The position numbers and the translations under genes were made by a program. The notes below the pieces were generated by a model that saw nothing but the letters and a program-made list of their open reading frames with translations, searched no databases and had not been told where the DNA came from. A stretch of DNA of 64,000 nucleotides from Miscanthus floridulus (taxonomy: Eukaryota; Streptophyta; Magnoliopsida; Poales; Poaceae): contig NC_089587.1 of NCBI RefSeq assembly GCF_019320115.1, positions 102,822,166-102,886,165 on the forward strand, read 5' to 3'. Each line of letters begins with the position of its first letter. Position 1 is the stretch's first letter. Shown piece by piece: positions 21,353 to 33,957 of this stretch.

Positions 21353-22431
21353 GCTTATCCACGTTATCGAAGTCAGTAGGTTCGTGCATATTAAAGCATG
21401 GATGTTTTTTTTTGTGACTGTTAAAGCATGGATGTTTGTGGCACATGGTATGCGTGATGCGCGCACATAATAGAAAGAGTAGACTTTCCAGGGGTTAATT
21501 AATTCCTTCTTGGCTTCTTCTGCTCACAGATACACATTCGAACAGGGTTCTGCTTAATTAAGACACTGATGACTACTTTTAAAGCAGGAATTTTTTAGTG
21601 CCAAGGAACTGTTGGGTGCAAAAGTGCAAACAATAATAAGTAAATCTTATCAGCGTGGTTTCTAAACATTTATACCAGTAGTTTTGAGCCTTGGTGGTGA
21701 AAGTGGGTGGTATTAATAATCTTCATCTAGTCTCAAATCGGCGGTAAAAATGATAATCACTGCTAGCCGGTTAAACGAACCGAAGAAAAAGAAACACAAC
21801 AGTCAGCATCAGTCAGCTACCCCGGCGTTGTGGTCACCTCGCCCAGCCTGTCGTCGTTCCCTTGCCCAACCTGCCACCTCCTTATGTTACAACCGCCGTC
21901 GCCCCAACCAGGTCTGAGAGAGGGAGAGAGGGTGAGGGAGATCCGACGAGGTCTGAGAGGAAGAGACAATGAAGGCACCTCGCTCATAGCACAGGGCGGA
22001 CGGTGGTGCTCGAGGTGGGACGGGGTGCAGCCACCGCACCCAGCTGCTCGTGCCAAGGCACCGGGCCACGCTGGTGCCGCCCTGTCGTGCCGTCCCTCGG
22101 GCAAGGGGCACGCCGTGCCAAGGGGTTGCGCTTGCGCTTGGCTGGGGCATCGCTGCTAGGGCCCGCGGCCACCGTGAGTAATACGGAGGGGGAGGGGGAG
22201 GGGGAGGGGGAGGGGGAGAGTTATTTCCTTTCTTCATATGAGAGAAAAACAGAGAGGAATGGAACACAGAATAGAAGAGGCGGTGAGTGGTGGATCTGTG
22301 TTATGCCCTTTCAACCACCATAGGGTGACACGCATGCACGTGGCCCCGCTTGTCAGCCACCTAGAGAAAAATCATGCAGTGCGAGCAGTGCTAGAGAGAG
22401 ACGAGTGCACAAACGGCTCCACCGTTAGCCA
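21353..22431. other. Unclassified region right of the MULE
   Basis: No gene recognised. It contains a GC-rich patch (about 21,820-22,170) with overlapping open frames on both strands but no known motif. A hexanucleotide microsatellite (GGGGGA, about six units) lies at about 22,186-22,220. Confidence 0.4.
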
Positions 22432-22663
22432 TTTTCATCGACGGTTGGTATAACGAACCGTCAGTGAAAATGATTTTCATCGCCGGTAGGCTGAACCGTT
22501 GGTGAAAATCATTTTCACCGTCGGTTCGTAATATGAACCGTTGGTGAAAATTATTTCTAGCAACAATGGTTCGTATTACGAACCGGCAGAGAAATCATCA
22601 GCGACGACTTTTTTCAAACCAGGAGTGAAAATATTGTTGGTGAAAACTATTTTTGTAGTAGTG
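22432..22663 (-). repeat. Orphan CACTA transposon terminus with subterminal repeats
   Basis: It ends in TTTTTGTAGTAGTG at 22,663, the reverse complement of CACTACTACAAAAA. Internally it has alternating copies of ACGAACCG and GGTGAAAAT words (five or more). This matches subterminal repeats of short CACTA elements in grasses. The opposite CACTA end was not found upstream, so this looks like a truncated element. Confidence 0.65.
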
Positions 22664-22853
22664 AAACATGCTACCCAAGCCACCAGATCCCGAACTCACA
22701 ATCCTAGTTTAGGCGGGGGCTTTCTCCACGGAGAAGAATCCATCGTTGTTTTGTGGAAACCAATCCCCATGCAAAGTTTTTTTTTCGAGAATATATATGA
22801 AACCAAAGGAACATGCTCCCCCAATTGGACCCCTCCCACTCATTCCCTGACCA

Positions 22854-22985
22854 TACTAAATAGCGGTGGTAGGGGCCGTTATAGCGGCCGCAATAGCGGT
22901 AGCGGGTGACGTAGCGAACTGGATTTAGCCCGTTAGAACTTAGCGGCCGCTATTTGAGTTAGCGGGCAGCTATATCACTATGTAA
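22854..22985 (+). repeat. hAT-like left end with TAGCGG subterminal repeats
   Basis: It begins TACTAAATAGCGGTGG and contains at least seven TAGCGG/TAGCGT words. A matching inverted end lies at 34,795-34,893. The AACGG-type subterminal repeats of Ac are the known analogue. No transposase is visible between the ends. Confidence 0.5.
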
Positions 22986-24350
22986 TTCTTCGTAGCGTCC
23001 GCAATAGCAATGGTATGATATGCAACAAATAAATAATTCTAGTTCACTTAAGATACACAATTGGCTCTTTCACAAAAAAAACACAATTGGTTTAAGTGGT
23101 GTAACACCCCTGGTGTTAAATACTCGATTAGCGATAGGCTAAAGATAATGAAACTTGATTAGTAAGTTTCATGCGCTCTGTAATGATCTTTTGTTTGTAA
23201 TACTAAAAATGTGGAGAAAATGGTTAAAAATGCCAAAAACCTTACCTTGTTTTAATTGCTCCATAGCCTTTTGGAGGATAAATAAATAATTATTTTATAT
23301 TGAAACTGTAAAATATGTCTGTGTGAAAAACTTAGTACAAGTTATGAACTTTATGGTAGAGTGCTTGTTGGTGCTTAGTTTGCATGTTTGATAGATTAGT
23401 TAAGGCTCCAAAGTTTCAATAAAATGTTGTTTCCTGGGAGACTTGTGCTCAGCGTTTTTGCTGACACTGCGATGTTTAGAGCTGTTTATCTCCTAACCCG
23501 TGATAGTAATGACCTTGGGCACTTAATAAGATTGAACCCAGGTGAAGATATTTTATTACTGTGGCTTGGACCGAATCTTCTTGGAATCTCCTGAAATGTG
23601 GGTCCCGCAGGGCCACATCGTGCTGCCACTGCTGTGCTCTGCTCTGCTCTGGCCGTGCCCACGCCCTGCTCTAGCCGTGCCCACGCCATGGCCGCCCATG
23701 CTCTACTCGCCCACTGCGCCCATGCAGCGCTGCCGCTGACCGCGCCCTGCTCCGCCCCTGCCCCGCGCTTAAGTAGAGCCCCAGCTCGCCCCACCGCGTT
23801 CTCTCTCCCTCGCTCCCTCTGCTCTGTCTCTCGCCCGCTTTGGACGGACGAGCAGAGCATGCCGCGCCGCGTTTCCTTCCTCCCCACCCAAGCCAACCAC
23901 TCCCTCACCTCTCCCTTGCTTCTCTCCTCGCCCTAGCGCCCTTGCTGGTCGCCGCCGCCGCTCCATCGCCGGGGCAGGAGGGCTGCACGATACCGGGCCG
24001 CCTGCTCCCGTGGTCAGTCCGCCACGGGCAGCCGCTGGCCGAGATGTCTCCTCCCTCGGCTGCACGCTGGCCCAGGCGTGCTCAAGCGCCGCCCCTTGCC
24101 GCCGGTGCACTCCCACGCTGGCCGAATCGACAGGACCGAGCCCGTCCCCTGCTCTATGTACGTGAGGAAGGAGGAGGGCCAAAATGTAAAAGAAACTCTT
24201 TCTTGGGTCTAGATGCGAAACTCTTTGACTTACTAGAAAACTCAGGGCGCGCCGTTGCCACGCCATCTTTGAGCAGTTCAATGTTGATTAAATCAGAGAA
24301 AAAAAATGATACTCCTTTCATCTCATTTATATGGAGAACCTAGATGGAGT
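22986..24350. other. Gypsy-LTR-like stretch
   Basis: TGTAACACCCCTGGTG at 23,100 is typical of a grass Gypsy LTR start. About 480 bases on is a GC-rich block (23,590-24,170) with clustered CCATGCCC/GCCCC words and CTCTCTCCC runs, similar to R/U5 leaders. I could not fix the right boundary or a target duplication. Open frames in both directions at 23,769-24,343 lie in the GC-rich block and carry no recognisable domain. Confidence 0.4.
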
Positions 24351-24502
24351 AGAACCGAGATCCATGTATATATGAAGTCATAGCAAAAAAAAGATTAAGA
24401 ACAAGAACTGTGAGGCTCGAAACATCGCTTTATTTATTCCTGATCCATTGTAATGCAGAAAGTGAGAACGGGCACTATATCCAAATCAATCAACAACTAA
24501 CA

Positions 24503-24617
24503 GCCTGTTCGTTTTGGCTGAAACGATCGTGGATTATTACTGATGACTGGTTTGGTGTGAGAGAAAAATATTGTTCTGACTTCTAATTCACGATCATTTA
24601 GGACCAAACGAACAGGC
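24503..24617. mobile_element. MITE with GCCTGTTCGTTT termini
   Basis: The left end GCCTGTTCGTTTTGG and right end CCAAACGAACAGGC are inverted repeats. Inside, ACGATCGTGGATTA and CACGATCATTT also pair. It is 115 bases with no coding capacity, and looks like a hAT-type grass MITE. Confidence 0.75.
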
Positions 24618-24674
24618 AGTAAGTAAATGTACTCTTCATCTAGCATGTCTTCTTTCACCTCTGGTTTACCTAAA

Positions 24675-24960
24675 CTTTTTTTTTTTTTTTTGATTGCCTC
24701 AACCTTCGATTAACTGTAGATCTGAACTCAGACTGAACTTTTTTTTGATTGCCTCAACCTTCGATTAGCTGTAGATCTGAACTGAGACTGAAAGGCATGA
24801 CAGTGGTGCCACAGGACAAGATAACTGAAACTTATTTATCGGACAAAACCCTGGTGGACGATCCAGGGATCGAACCCGCGTCCGGCCGCTCGCCCACTGC
24901 GAAAGCGTACCGACCGACCTGCTCAGCATCAATTGGAGCAGACAAAATAGATATCCGTTC
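24675..24960 (-). mobile_element. tRNA-derived SINE with duplicated 3' tail
   Basis: The minus strand carries GGTTCGATCCC (24,866-24,876), a perfect RNA polymerase III B box, and about 40-50 bases upstream a GAGCAGGTCGGTCGG segment (about 24,910-24,926) resembling an A box. Downstream, the ~50-base segment ending GAGGCAATCAAAAAA occurs twice in tandem (24,734-24,790 and 24,676-24,735), the outer copy ending in a long poly(A). It is not a tRNA gene because the stems cannot be drawn. The 5' boundary is approximate. Confidence 0.6.
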
Positions 24961-25049
24961 AGACAGTGTGGACCAATTGGACAGCTCAAGAGCACAGATC
25001 AATTGGACAGCTGAAAAAAAGGTGTACATAATTAGAAAATAATCCAAGA

Positions 25050-26540
25050 GGTGAACCGCGACTACAACTGGTTGAAAAAAACATAAAATTATTATCCATG
25101 AAACTGAAACATGTTCTGAACTATTTGGCAAAAGGCATTCAAACTATTACCCATGAAATATATACTAAATTATTATTGAGGTGGTAGATATATTGGGCAC
25201 ACAATATCGCTAAAATAATAATATATCTATTCATCTATTGAATACTTCATGTGGCTAGAAACCTTGTGGAAAAGGTAAAAAATGCGTACCATGATAGAAT
25301 TGCATCATATGCATAAGGAAAAAAAGGGGGTCATGGAGAAGAGGATAATAATTTCCGTTAAATCAAAGTAGAATATTTTTTAGGACGTAAACCTGCATTG
25401 GTCTCTAGCAGCCTGCGGGAAAGTATGTAAACTTACAAAAAGTTACAAAACTAATACAATAAGAGTGGCAGGAAAGCTCAACACTAAGCTATGTCATCGT
25501 AAATGTCTCTATAGTAGTGCAACAGGTTCACCTGCAACTGAGTGTATGAGGCTATGAGCGTAGGCTTCCTCTTCCTATGTTTGAGGCAGCCACTAAGCGT
25601 GGATGACCCAGAAAATCAAGGCATGATTTGTGGAGAAATGCAGTTCGAGCTGAGAAGAATCGTTTAAGAGGATGAAATACAGGGAAAATGAGTTTGCATG
25701 AGACTTTATTCACCTATACGGCTATACCAACAGTTGAAACCTAATAGTAAACAGGTACTCCAAAGATGAAGGCATATGAAATTTTGGTATCAAAGTTGTC
25801 AAAGGTAGACGAAGATTGCGTCAAAGGGTAACACCATCAATGCCACCATAAATAGTATCAGAATAAATATAGATGAGACTGAACAGTGTGGAGTATCTTA
25901 AGTAAATTCTGATGGCAAATAAATAAGGTGTTCCAAAGGCAATAAGAGCATAATCCTGATATTGAAATGCAGTATTAAGAACTCATCATCGTTAATGAGT
26001 GCACATGTTGCATTTGTAGGGCATTTATCAAAATAAATTTTGGAACACAATATTTAGTAACTTATTCATCAACACTAAAAGTAAATGCAGGTAATCTATA
26101 GCAACAAACCCAGGTAAGTGCAAATAATTTCTCTATGACAGCAATTCCAACAAATTGAGAATAAAATAATTTAAATGCAAGTGCAGAGATATTCTGAGAT
26201 GGTTATTGGTGTTTTTGACATACAAAATGAGAATAAATGAGCAAGAGTGCATTTGCTATTTTATTTGCATCCCATGTTCAGGCTCAGGAACATACAGAAT
26301 TGAGACATTCAGGTAAAGAAAGGTGATGTGGGTGAAGAAGAAAGAGATAGAAGGGAGAAATAGCTCTGATTTCGGATAGCCTAGGGACTTACTGTAGGGA
26401 GTATGCTGGTGGAAGGGCACTGGAGTGATGAGGGAAGCATCCAAGCTTAACGTTAACCCTGCAATACTTTGCAACACGTGCTGGTCGACCTACAGTATTT
26501 CGTACAAGAAGAGGAATAGTATAACGTGCAGCATCTTTAT
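25050..26540. other. Unclassified AT-rich region
   Basis: No gene, TIR or LTR end could be assigned. Open frames are short and lack known motifs. Confidence 0.3.
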
Positions 26541-26559
26541 ACAGAAAATGAAATGTGAA

Positions 26560-27295
26560 TGACTCTCCAATTAACTTTAGAGCCGATCAAAACTTTTGGC
26601 TGTTATTAGTTTTGCATATACTTCAGAGAGTTGATGAAACATGCATAGCTGCTCAACTAACTTAGAATTGATCAAAATTGGATGCACCAAACCTTACAGA
26701 TTTCAGATAACGTATACATGATAAGAAAACTAAAAGTAGTGTTCCTTAGCGGTCCAATCCATTGCTTATTGTCCAAAGCCACATGCTTTCATCTGCACAG
26801 GAGAGTGCAAATAGTGTCCACTTGAAATTTAGGATCAGTGGAATTAAAATATACATCACAATGTTGAGGAGGGAAAAGGACTCAACAGGATTTTTAACCT
26901 TTGCTCGTTCGGCCCATCTGTGATGGTAAAATTATTATTATCCCTGCATTAAGAGAAACATAAGCGGTTAGCATATAGCAGGGAAGAAATTGTATAATTG
27001 TATCACAATAGACTTTGAATTAGCACTAAAACATATATGTGGAAGTTTAAATTATGACTCGGACTTCCAATATGGTTCAGATGATGATAAATAGCTGGCA
27101 GCCGTTGACCTAACTTTATAGCTTATCAAACTTCAACGCACCAAGCTTACATAATTAGATAAAACCTACTGTAGTACTCATTAAATATCCAATCCATGTA
27201 TATATATAGTCTAAAGGTACATGCTATCATCTGCCCAGCAAGGTGCAAAAACCATTCATCGGAAATAAAAAATTAGTGGTTTTGACATATACATC
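26560..27295. repeat. Diverged tandem duplication of about 460 bp
   Basis: The stretch around 26,640-26,880 aligns by eye with 27,085-27,300. Shared landmarks are a CAATCCAT word, TCATCTGC-CAG, AGTGCAAA/GGTGCAAA, and ATATACATCA. A shorter related block at about 26,570 (CTTTAGAGCCGATCAAAA) suggests a third partial copy. Function unknown. Confidence 0.45.
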
Positions 27296-27429
27296 ATCTT
27301 CACTTGTGCTCCGGGTTGAGAGGACATTTGCACAAACTTGAGAACTGAGCATTTCTATTGGTGATGAACACAGTTTTACAAATAAAATGGGATGAAACTG
27401 CCCACGTGCACATTTCATCAAACACCACA

Positions 27430-27746
27430 GCTTCACTGCAGGCTGCAGTAACAGTAAGCAGAAAAGGGGAGCAAGAATAACGAACCAGTAACAGGAACCT
27501 CCACGCTGCTTTTGCACACCAGCGGGATCGACGAGCGCCCAGTCCGTCGCGCGCTGGCCAGTCCGTGCCTGGGCTGCCGCGCCGGGGGTCGCCCGGGCCC
27601 AGGCTGGCTCGTTGAGGGCCTCCCACGCCATTGTGCCGTCCCGTCGCCGGGGCTGGTGCGCGTGGGGCTCCCGCGCCGTTGCGCCGCGCCGCCGCGTGGG
27701 GCCGCCGCGCGTCGCCGTCGAGGAGGCGCCATAGGGGAGTAATGGG
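27430..27746 (-). other. CpG-rich patch, possible old first exon or leader
   Basis: The minus strand is open in several frames (up to 134 residues) and begins MAPPRRRRAAAPRGGAAQ. Composition alone explains this. No family recognised. It could be a retroelement leader or a captured exon. Confidence 0.2.
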
Positions 27747-28088
27747 TGTGTGGTTGTTTAGTGGCTCCTAAAATTTATATTGCATGGAATGTTTAGAAAT
27801 TAATAAAAAGTATTAAATATAGATTAATTATAAAACCAATTACATAGATAGAGGCTAATTTGTGAGATGATTTTTTTAAACTAATTAATCTATCATTAGC
27901 ACATGTTTACTGTAGCACCACGTTATCAAATCATGGACTAATTAGGCTTAAAAGATTCGTCTCATAAATTAGTCGCAAGTTATGTAATTAGTTTTGTAAT
28001 TAGTCTATATTTAATATTCTATACATGCGTCTAAACATTCGATGTGACAGGAATTTTAGGAGGACCTGTAAAAACCGAACACCCCCTA
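27747..28088. mobile_element. MITE with CCTCCTAAAAT-type long TIRs
   Basis: The left arm GGCTCCTAAAATTTAT leading to GGAATGTTTAGA pairs with the right arm TCTAAACATTCGATGTG leading to ATTTTAGGAGGACC. Inner segments TATTAAATATAGATTAAT and TAGTCTATATTTAATA also pair, so most of its 340 bases form one foldback. This family is widespread in grasses. Confidence 0.75.
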
Positions 28089-29806
28089 AGTGCTCGTGGA
28101 GGGGTAGGAGCTGGCGGCCAGTGCCGGTCTTACGATTGTAAGGGCCATATGGCGATCTCGTCGCAACGGTCTCTTTTGAATATGTATAAAATCTTATAAT
28201 ATATATAGGCACTAATTTTACTTGCAAAATGAAAGCAAATTCAATAACTTATTTTTAATTTAGCATGCTTGATAATTATCGAGTAATAATGTAGATTAAG
28301 AAATATATTTATAGATGATGATAATTATCGAGAAACAATATAGATTAAAAAAGCAATATATTTGTTTTCTTTTCTCACCCTTGACAAATGTTTCTTAGGT
28401 AACATTCTAAAATTCTAACACCTAAATTAGAAAAAAAATATGACTATATGGGTATAAAGTAATAGAAGTATGGAATACTATACAAATAATTAATTTGGAT
28501 TAAAAATAAGAAGGAAAATACCTTGGGCCTAAACAACTGATCGGTGATTGCAATTCGTAAGAAGCCAAGAATCAAGATGTCGTCGTCATGGAGCCCTGCC
28601 TGGTCGCCGTCCTCATGCGCCGTGTCCATATCTCCGGTAGTCTAGCTCTTCGCGATGGCGCGGCTCGCCAGCTCCGCGTGTGTAAGGCGTAAGTCGCGAA
28701 CTCACGATCAGAGTGTGTTGTATGCAGTGTGACTCCTCGCCTCCTCTCTACCTGAGGGTCATGGGGGAAGGAAACTAGGGAAAAAATGTCGAAGTTATCT
28801 TTTGGGCTGTCTGGCCAGTTCTATGTCTCTCTTCTCATTAGTTTGCTAATGCCTAATGGACATAGGCCCTGTTTGCTTGAACTACTTTTCAGCGAGTCAG
28901 CTTATTTCAGCTTATTCTCCCTTATAAAACACTATTGAATCAGTCGAAACCAACCGGCGTATGTACCAGCCGAACAAGATCTAGGGGTTTGTATACCTAG
29001 ACTTGGGCCCCTCCTCCACTTGGGCCCTCGGCCATCGCACCTTGTGTCCTACCCCTAGGGCCGACATTGCTGGCGGCGCGTGAGCAAGCCAGCGCCCGAC
29101 GGATGGGGTGGTAGAAGGCGACAAGATGAGGGGACGGGCGTGTTCGTGATGTTTCGCGACCGATTGGGTTCGTGGCTTAACGGGTGACTTACCCGATAGG
29201 CCCAGATAGGACGGTTGAGCTTGTGTCCTCGCCTGATCAGACGGCCAGCGGGCTAACGGGTGACGTGGCCCTATCTATTAGCCCGCTTTTGGCTTAGGAT
29301 TAGTATATAGAGATGTGAATAGTGTGTGATGTACTGAGGATTAATTTAGGGAAAGTTCAGGGGCCTCGGTGCTAAGTGTTTGTCTTTTATGATTTTTCAT
29401 TTTCTTTTATGTTAAACTTTGAAAATTTATAATAAATTGTAGAAAAATCCTAAAAATGACAAACTAGTTTTGTTACACTCCACGTGACCAGATCTATGCA
29501 TTAGATATATAATATCACATGTTTTAGTATAAAATTATTGTTGTATTTTTATATCTATGTTTTTCCTTGGTAAATAAATAGAGGATGTTTGACTAGTGAA
29601 AATGCAGTGAAATTTTTATAGTAAACTAGTATGGAGATGTGTGTGCTTTGGTAAAAATTTTATGTCCAATGGATGTTTATTTACTGAGTTATTGATTTAT
29701 CATGTGTCACATGCTTTTATTACCATTCAATTTTAATTAACTGTTAGTAAATAATATGCTTATCCATAAATTATGAAATTCATACAGTAGCTTTGTTTAG
29801 TTAAGA
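28089..29806. other. Unclassified region with a degenerate MITE
   Basis: A short CG-rich open frame (28,444-28,629, minus) has no recognisable domain. At 28,866-28,983 a degenerate MITE shows GGCCCTGTTTGCTTG and CCAGCCGAACAAGAT termini. Otherwise nothing was assigned. Confidence 0.35.
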
Positions 29807-32015
29807 TGTGACGCCCATAAAATTTTCACCTCCAAAATAGATGTTTGGCGCAACACCTTTTTACTCCATGTTTATATGTAACTAAACCATCAAGTTTAAT
29901 AATTACTTAATCTTATGTTTACCACATGCTTTATATATTGTTTATGCCACTGGTTAGCTAAGTACAATGTTAGTTAACTCTGGTTAGTAGTGGTTATATG
30001 CGTAGCATGTTGCTTGGTCCCGCACTTGTGTATTTAATGCAATAATCAACTCACGAGCAAGTCCCGATGAGAGAGGATGGGACTAGAAGTTGGAACGTTT
30101 AATACCCTAGTTTATCCACGTCGATGTGTTGCTTGTCTTGTAAGTTTGTAATGCATGTGTCTATGCTTGTTTGACTTAAGCATGCATTGCATTTATGCAT
30201 ATCATTTAGGAATGATGATGGATCAATGGGTCAACACAAGGATGTTGGCGTCAGACGAGAAGAAGATGAATGATAAAAGTCCCGAAGATGATGGTTGGAT
30301 CATATCCCGAAGATGGAGCCAACTAACTTATTGTTAATAAGCTACCTAGGCAAGCCTTGGTGCATAACCCCTATTTTTTAAGCACTTATTATTATGTTGT
30401 TTGTGCATTATTAAATTTTAGGAGTTGCTTGAAACCTACCTGCATAAATATTCTACCCTGAGTCCTACTAGTATGACAGGAATCGCGTAGTATGCCATGC
30501 TATAGGGCTATAGTAGAAGTTGAGTGATGGACGGTCACTCACGGGAAATAGGTGATGGTTATAATATTACTACTATCACACGGATTCAGAGATGGATAAT
30601 AATTGGAGACCGGGTGGAAGTGGAAAAATAGATTTTTGTTGGAGAATTGGTGGGTGCAACAGGGCATGGCCCTAGGTGCACGTTTCCCACCTGTGTCGAT
30701 TAAGGACCGTACCGTTAGTAGCGATGTGGCAAGTTTGAAGGTACCAAACACATAACAGGGGCCTGAGTTACAGTTAATCGTAAAGCTAAGTACTTTCCTA
30801 TGACTCAGGGTCCCTAAAAAGTTTATTGGAGTGTTACACTGACCATTCGAGTAGTTGTTAAGAGGCGAGGGATGTCCATGCTAAAACTTATGAGGGGGAA
30901 ACCCGTCACCGGTTCGTGGGATGGGCCTCATAGGGTGGGTTCCCCGGGATGGTCGGGTCGCTTTCAGACCTGGGTCGTATGAGAGGAAAGGTAGCCTTGT
31001 ATTTGCTCCTTCAAGAAGTACAGACGTGTGTTTGGGATTGTCTAGTTGGATGTACATCGATTGCAATCGCCGTCCTCCTCGGATATGGAAACCACTTGTC
31101 GCACCACTACTATCATAGTTAATGCAACTGGAACATGGTGTTGATGATGAGGCTACTGTTGTATTATGAAATATATCCTGATTGCTTACCACCTGCTTGA
31201 AAGTAGTCTAGGTGCTTACCTAGAATGGACTTAATGTAACTGCTGAAACTTTAAATATAAGGATGCACCATTAGTAATGCTTCTCTGCAAAAATAACTAA
31301 ACAGCTAGCCAAATAGCCCCTTGCATATCCTTGAGAGTCGGAGACTACTCCCACCTAGTCAGGTAAGTCTTGTGGAGTACATTGTGTACTCAGGGTTTTT
31401 TTCTCCTGTTGCAGGTAACAGGTGGATGTTGGAGCTAACTTTTGCTGTGTGTGGATACCTCCTAGTGGGCTCAGTGAGGCATCCTCATTGTCGTGATTAT
31501 AGAAGTTTTATTCTTACAACTCTACTTCCGATTCAATGTTTAAATTTTACCTTTCGCTGCTTTTATAAAATGATGTCTCTTCCGCTGCTTTATGAAATCT
31601 GTTTGTGATAACTCTGATTTTATATAACCTTGTGATGTATGAAATGGCTAAGAATATTATAAGCTTTATTCACTTGTTTATGATCCTGATGAAAACATGG
31701 ATTTTCAAGTCCTCCCGTAGGGTGTACTCGATAGACTACTGGGTTTAACTTGGTCTCCGGTGTACTTAGTGTCAAATGGCTAAAAAGTATACTTGAGATT
31801 AAGTTAAATTGGACGGTTCTACCACAAATGGTCATGAGAATAATGATATTGCAACTTTTTACCAGTAATAATGAATGATGGTCTTATAAACTATTTCTGT
31901 CTCTCATAATCTATTTCTTTATAATCTCTGATATACGATGACTTATATAGGTCATGGAACACTATGTTTTTTTAATTTAAATATGTGAGACATCAGTTCT
32001 TTGAGTTGTGTATAG
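29807..32015 (+). repeat. Gypsy-LTR-like sequence
   Basis: It starts with TGTGACGCCC at 29,807, a common Gypsy LTR opening, and runs through GC-balanced untranslated-like sequence. This includes GGTTCGTGGGATGGGCC (about 30,910) and CTCCTGTTGCAGGTAACAGG (about 31,403). Words such as TTAAGGACCGT are shared with 50,310. The right edge and target duplication were not found, so it may be a solo or truncated LTR. Small open frames here have no domains. Confidence 0.4.
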
Positions 32016-32020
32016 GTAAA

Positions 32021-32419
32021 TGTGGGGCTATGGCCCCCGATATCCACAAGACAAGACATGGGCCACACCATCAGAGGTGGCCGAGCTCATAAGATCAAGG
32101 CGTGCACGGCGCTGCTCGGCGTGCACCGCAAGCTATTGTATAGTACCAAATAGGATATTTTCCTTCTAACCCTGCCCCTCTAGACTATATAAGGAGAGTC
32201 AGGGGTCCCCTAGTGGATAGATTGAGCTACTACATCTTAATACAATACACCAAAGACACATGACGTAGGGTATTACATCGATCAGACGGCCTAAACCTGT
32301 CTAAATCGCTGTCTCTATGCCTTGTGTCACCATCCGGTTCCTGATTATGTGCACCTCCAATGACAAATCTACCATCGCAGGATACCCCTCGGTGGACTAC
32401 CGAGCATCTTTTGTTGACA
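32021..32419 (+). repeat. 5' LTR of the 2.7-kb element
   Basis: It starts TGTGGGGCTATGGCCCC and ends TTGTTGACA. A TATA-type sequence, GACTATATAAGGAGAG, lies at about 32,194-32,209. It differs from the 3' LTR at many positions, so the insertion is not young. Confidence 0.9.
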
Positions 32420-32420
32420 G

Positions 32421-32438
32421 TTGGCGCGCTAGGTAGGG
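32421..32438 (+). other. Primer binding site of the 2.7-kb element
   Basis: TTGGCGCGCTAGGTAGGGG begins one base after the LTR. The TGGCGC opening is usual for Gypsy primer sites. The exact tRNA is not assigned. Confidence 0.65.
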
Positions 32439-32439
32439 G

Positions 32440-33653
32440 TGCGCTTGATCCATGGTGGGCCAGATGGGATCTCAAGATCAACGCCGCTCATGGCAACCTG
32501 ACTTCCTATGGTGGCGGCCTTTAGCAACCTACAAGCTTGACATGCGGTGCATGCATCACCTCCCGACAACATCGGTACACACCACAGGAACGGGACTCCT
32601 ACTCCAGTAAACCTATCGACGAGCGCAACTACTACTGACTACATGGACTCGGACGATGCATGTACCATGCAAGCTACTTGGATTCCAATGACAACAACCT
32701 AGAAGATGACCAAGAACTACTCGCTCTGACCACCTATCGCGTCGCAATGATGATCGCCACGAAGAACGGCACCGTGACTACCGCGACCGCCTCCATGACG
32801 ATAGCTCGAGCGCCTAGCAATTTTGTCAATGCCGACCAGATAACTCCATACTCCGCTGACCAAACATTCTGTCTAAAGCTAAGTCATGTTTTAATATTTT
32901 TCAAAATATTCTTCAATCTTCGTATATCGCCATAATGTTTCTCCGAGCTGTTTTCTCCATGTTTGCTCTCCAAACAATTTTCCAAACCCTCAAACAGTCA
33001 TGTTAACGCTCGGATGTCCCTAGAGATAGCCCTGTCTTCGGCTCCTCCCTACACGTGCATGAGCGTCTGTCCTCTGCGTTATGGGTGGTCGACAGTGGCT
33101 CCTTAGCCATGCTTTGTTCTTCCTACATGCACATGGGCTCCACGCTTCACATTATGGTTAACGGGCTAGCTAGGGCTGGAGACTCAGCTACACACTAACT
33201 GGTCGGGCAGTTTATATTAAATATAAATATATCTTCACACCAACTGATCATCGAGCTGCATACACTATTTCATCGTCATTGCTGATTTTTCTCCAGAGTT
33301 CATATATTTTTACATCACGTACTACCCGTTCTACATATTGGTATTGCAGGATCATCGTCTAGGTGATCGGACCACTTGGTGCTCGGACTTCTCCACCGAT
33401 CAACTTGTCGGACTGCTAGGTTTATGGACTTTGTTGCCGACCAGTTGACCGGACTATTCATTGGTCGCTTTTACTCAATGCTTACTTCACCGCTGACCAG
33501 TTGACCAGACTGTTCGTCGCTCGTGCTTCATCGCCAGATACGCCAGGGACTTCTCGGTGCTCAGACATAGCCAACTACGTTGGTTACTCCTCGACACTCG
33601 AATTCTTCATGCTCGGGGACTAAGTGGGCACACTTCACCCCACTTCACCTTGT
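32440..33653 (+). other. Internal region of the 2.7-kb element, no pol
   Basis: A short open frame at 32,660-32,935 has a mildly acidic start but no zinc knuckle or RT motif. It may be a gag relic. The remainder is non-coding. Confidence 0.4.
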
Positions 33654-33957
33654 GGACTCCTCGGTGCTCGGACATCGCCAGCTACGCGGGGAACTCCTCG
33701 GTGCTCGGACATCGCCAGCTACGTCGAGGACTCCTCGGTGCTCGGACATCGCTAGCTACGCTGGGGGCTCCTCGGTGCTCGGACATCGCCAGCTACGCGG
33801 GGGACTCCTCGGTGCTCGGACATCATCAGCTATGTCGGGGGGCTCCTCGGCGCTCGGACGTCGCCTGCTACGCCGGGGACTTCTCGGTGCTCGCACATCG
33901 CCAGCTACGCGCGGGAACTCCTCGGTGCTCGGACGTCGCCAGCTACGCGGGGGACTC
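33654..33957 (+). repeat. Eight tandem copies of a 37-38 bp repeat
   Basis: The core CTCCTCGGTGCTCGGACATC is followed by GCCAGCTACGCGGGG. There are eight copies, with a degraded ninth near 33,545. The unit is not a multiple of three, so the open frames over the array (33,557-34,033 and 33,580-33,963) read it in shifting phases and are by-products. Confidence 0.9.

Noticed and set aside
23769..24343. Opposed 167-170 residue open frames, possible host gene
   Set aside because: GC-driven, no known domain on either strand, and the position fits an LTR leader.
24866..24926. Possible tRNA gene (GGTTCGATCCC on the minus strand)
   Set aside because: The acceptor, D and anticodon stems cannot be formed and a SINE-type A-rich tail follows; called a SINE instead.
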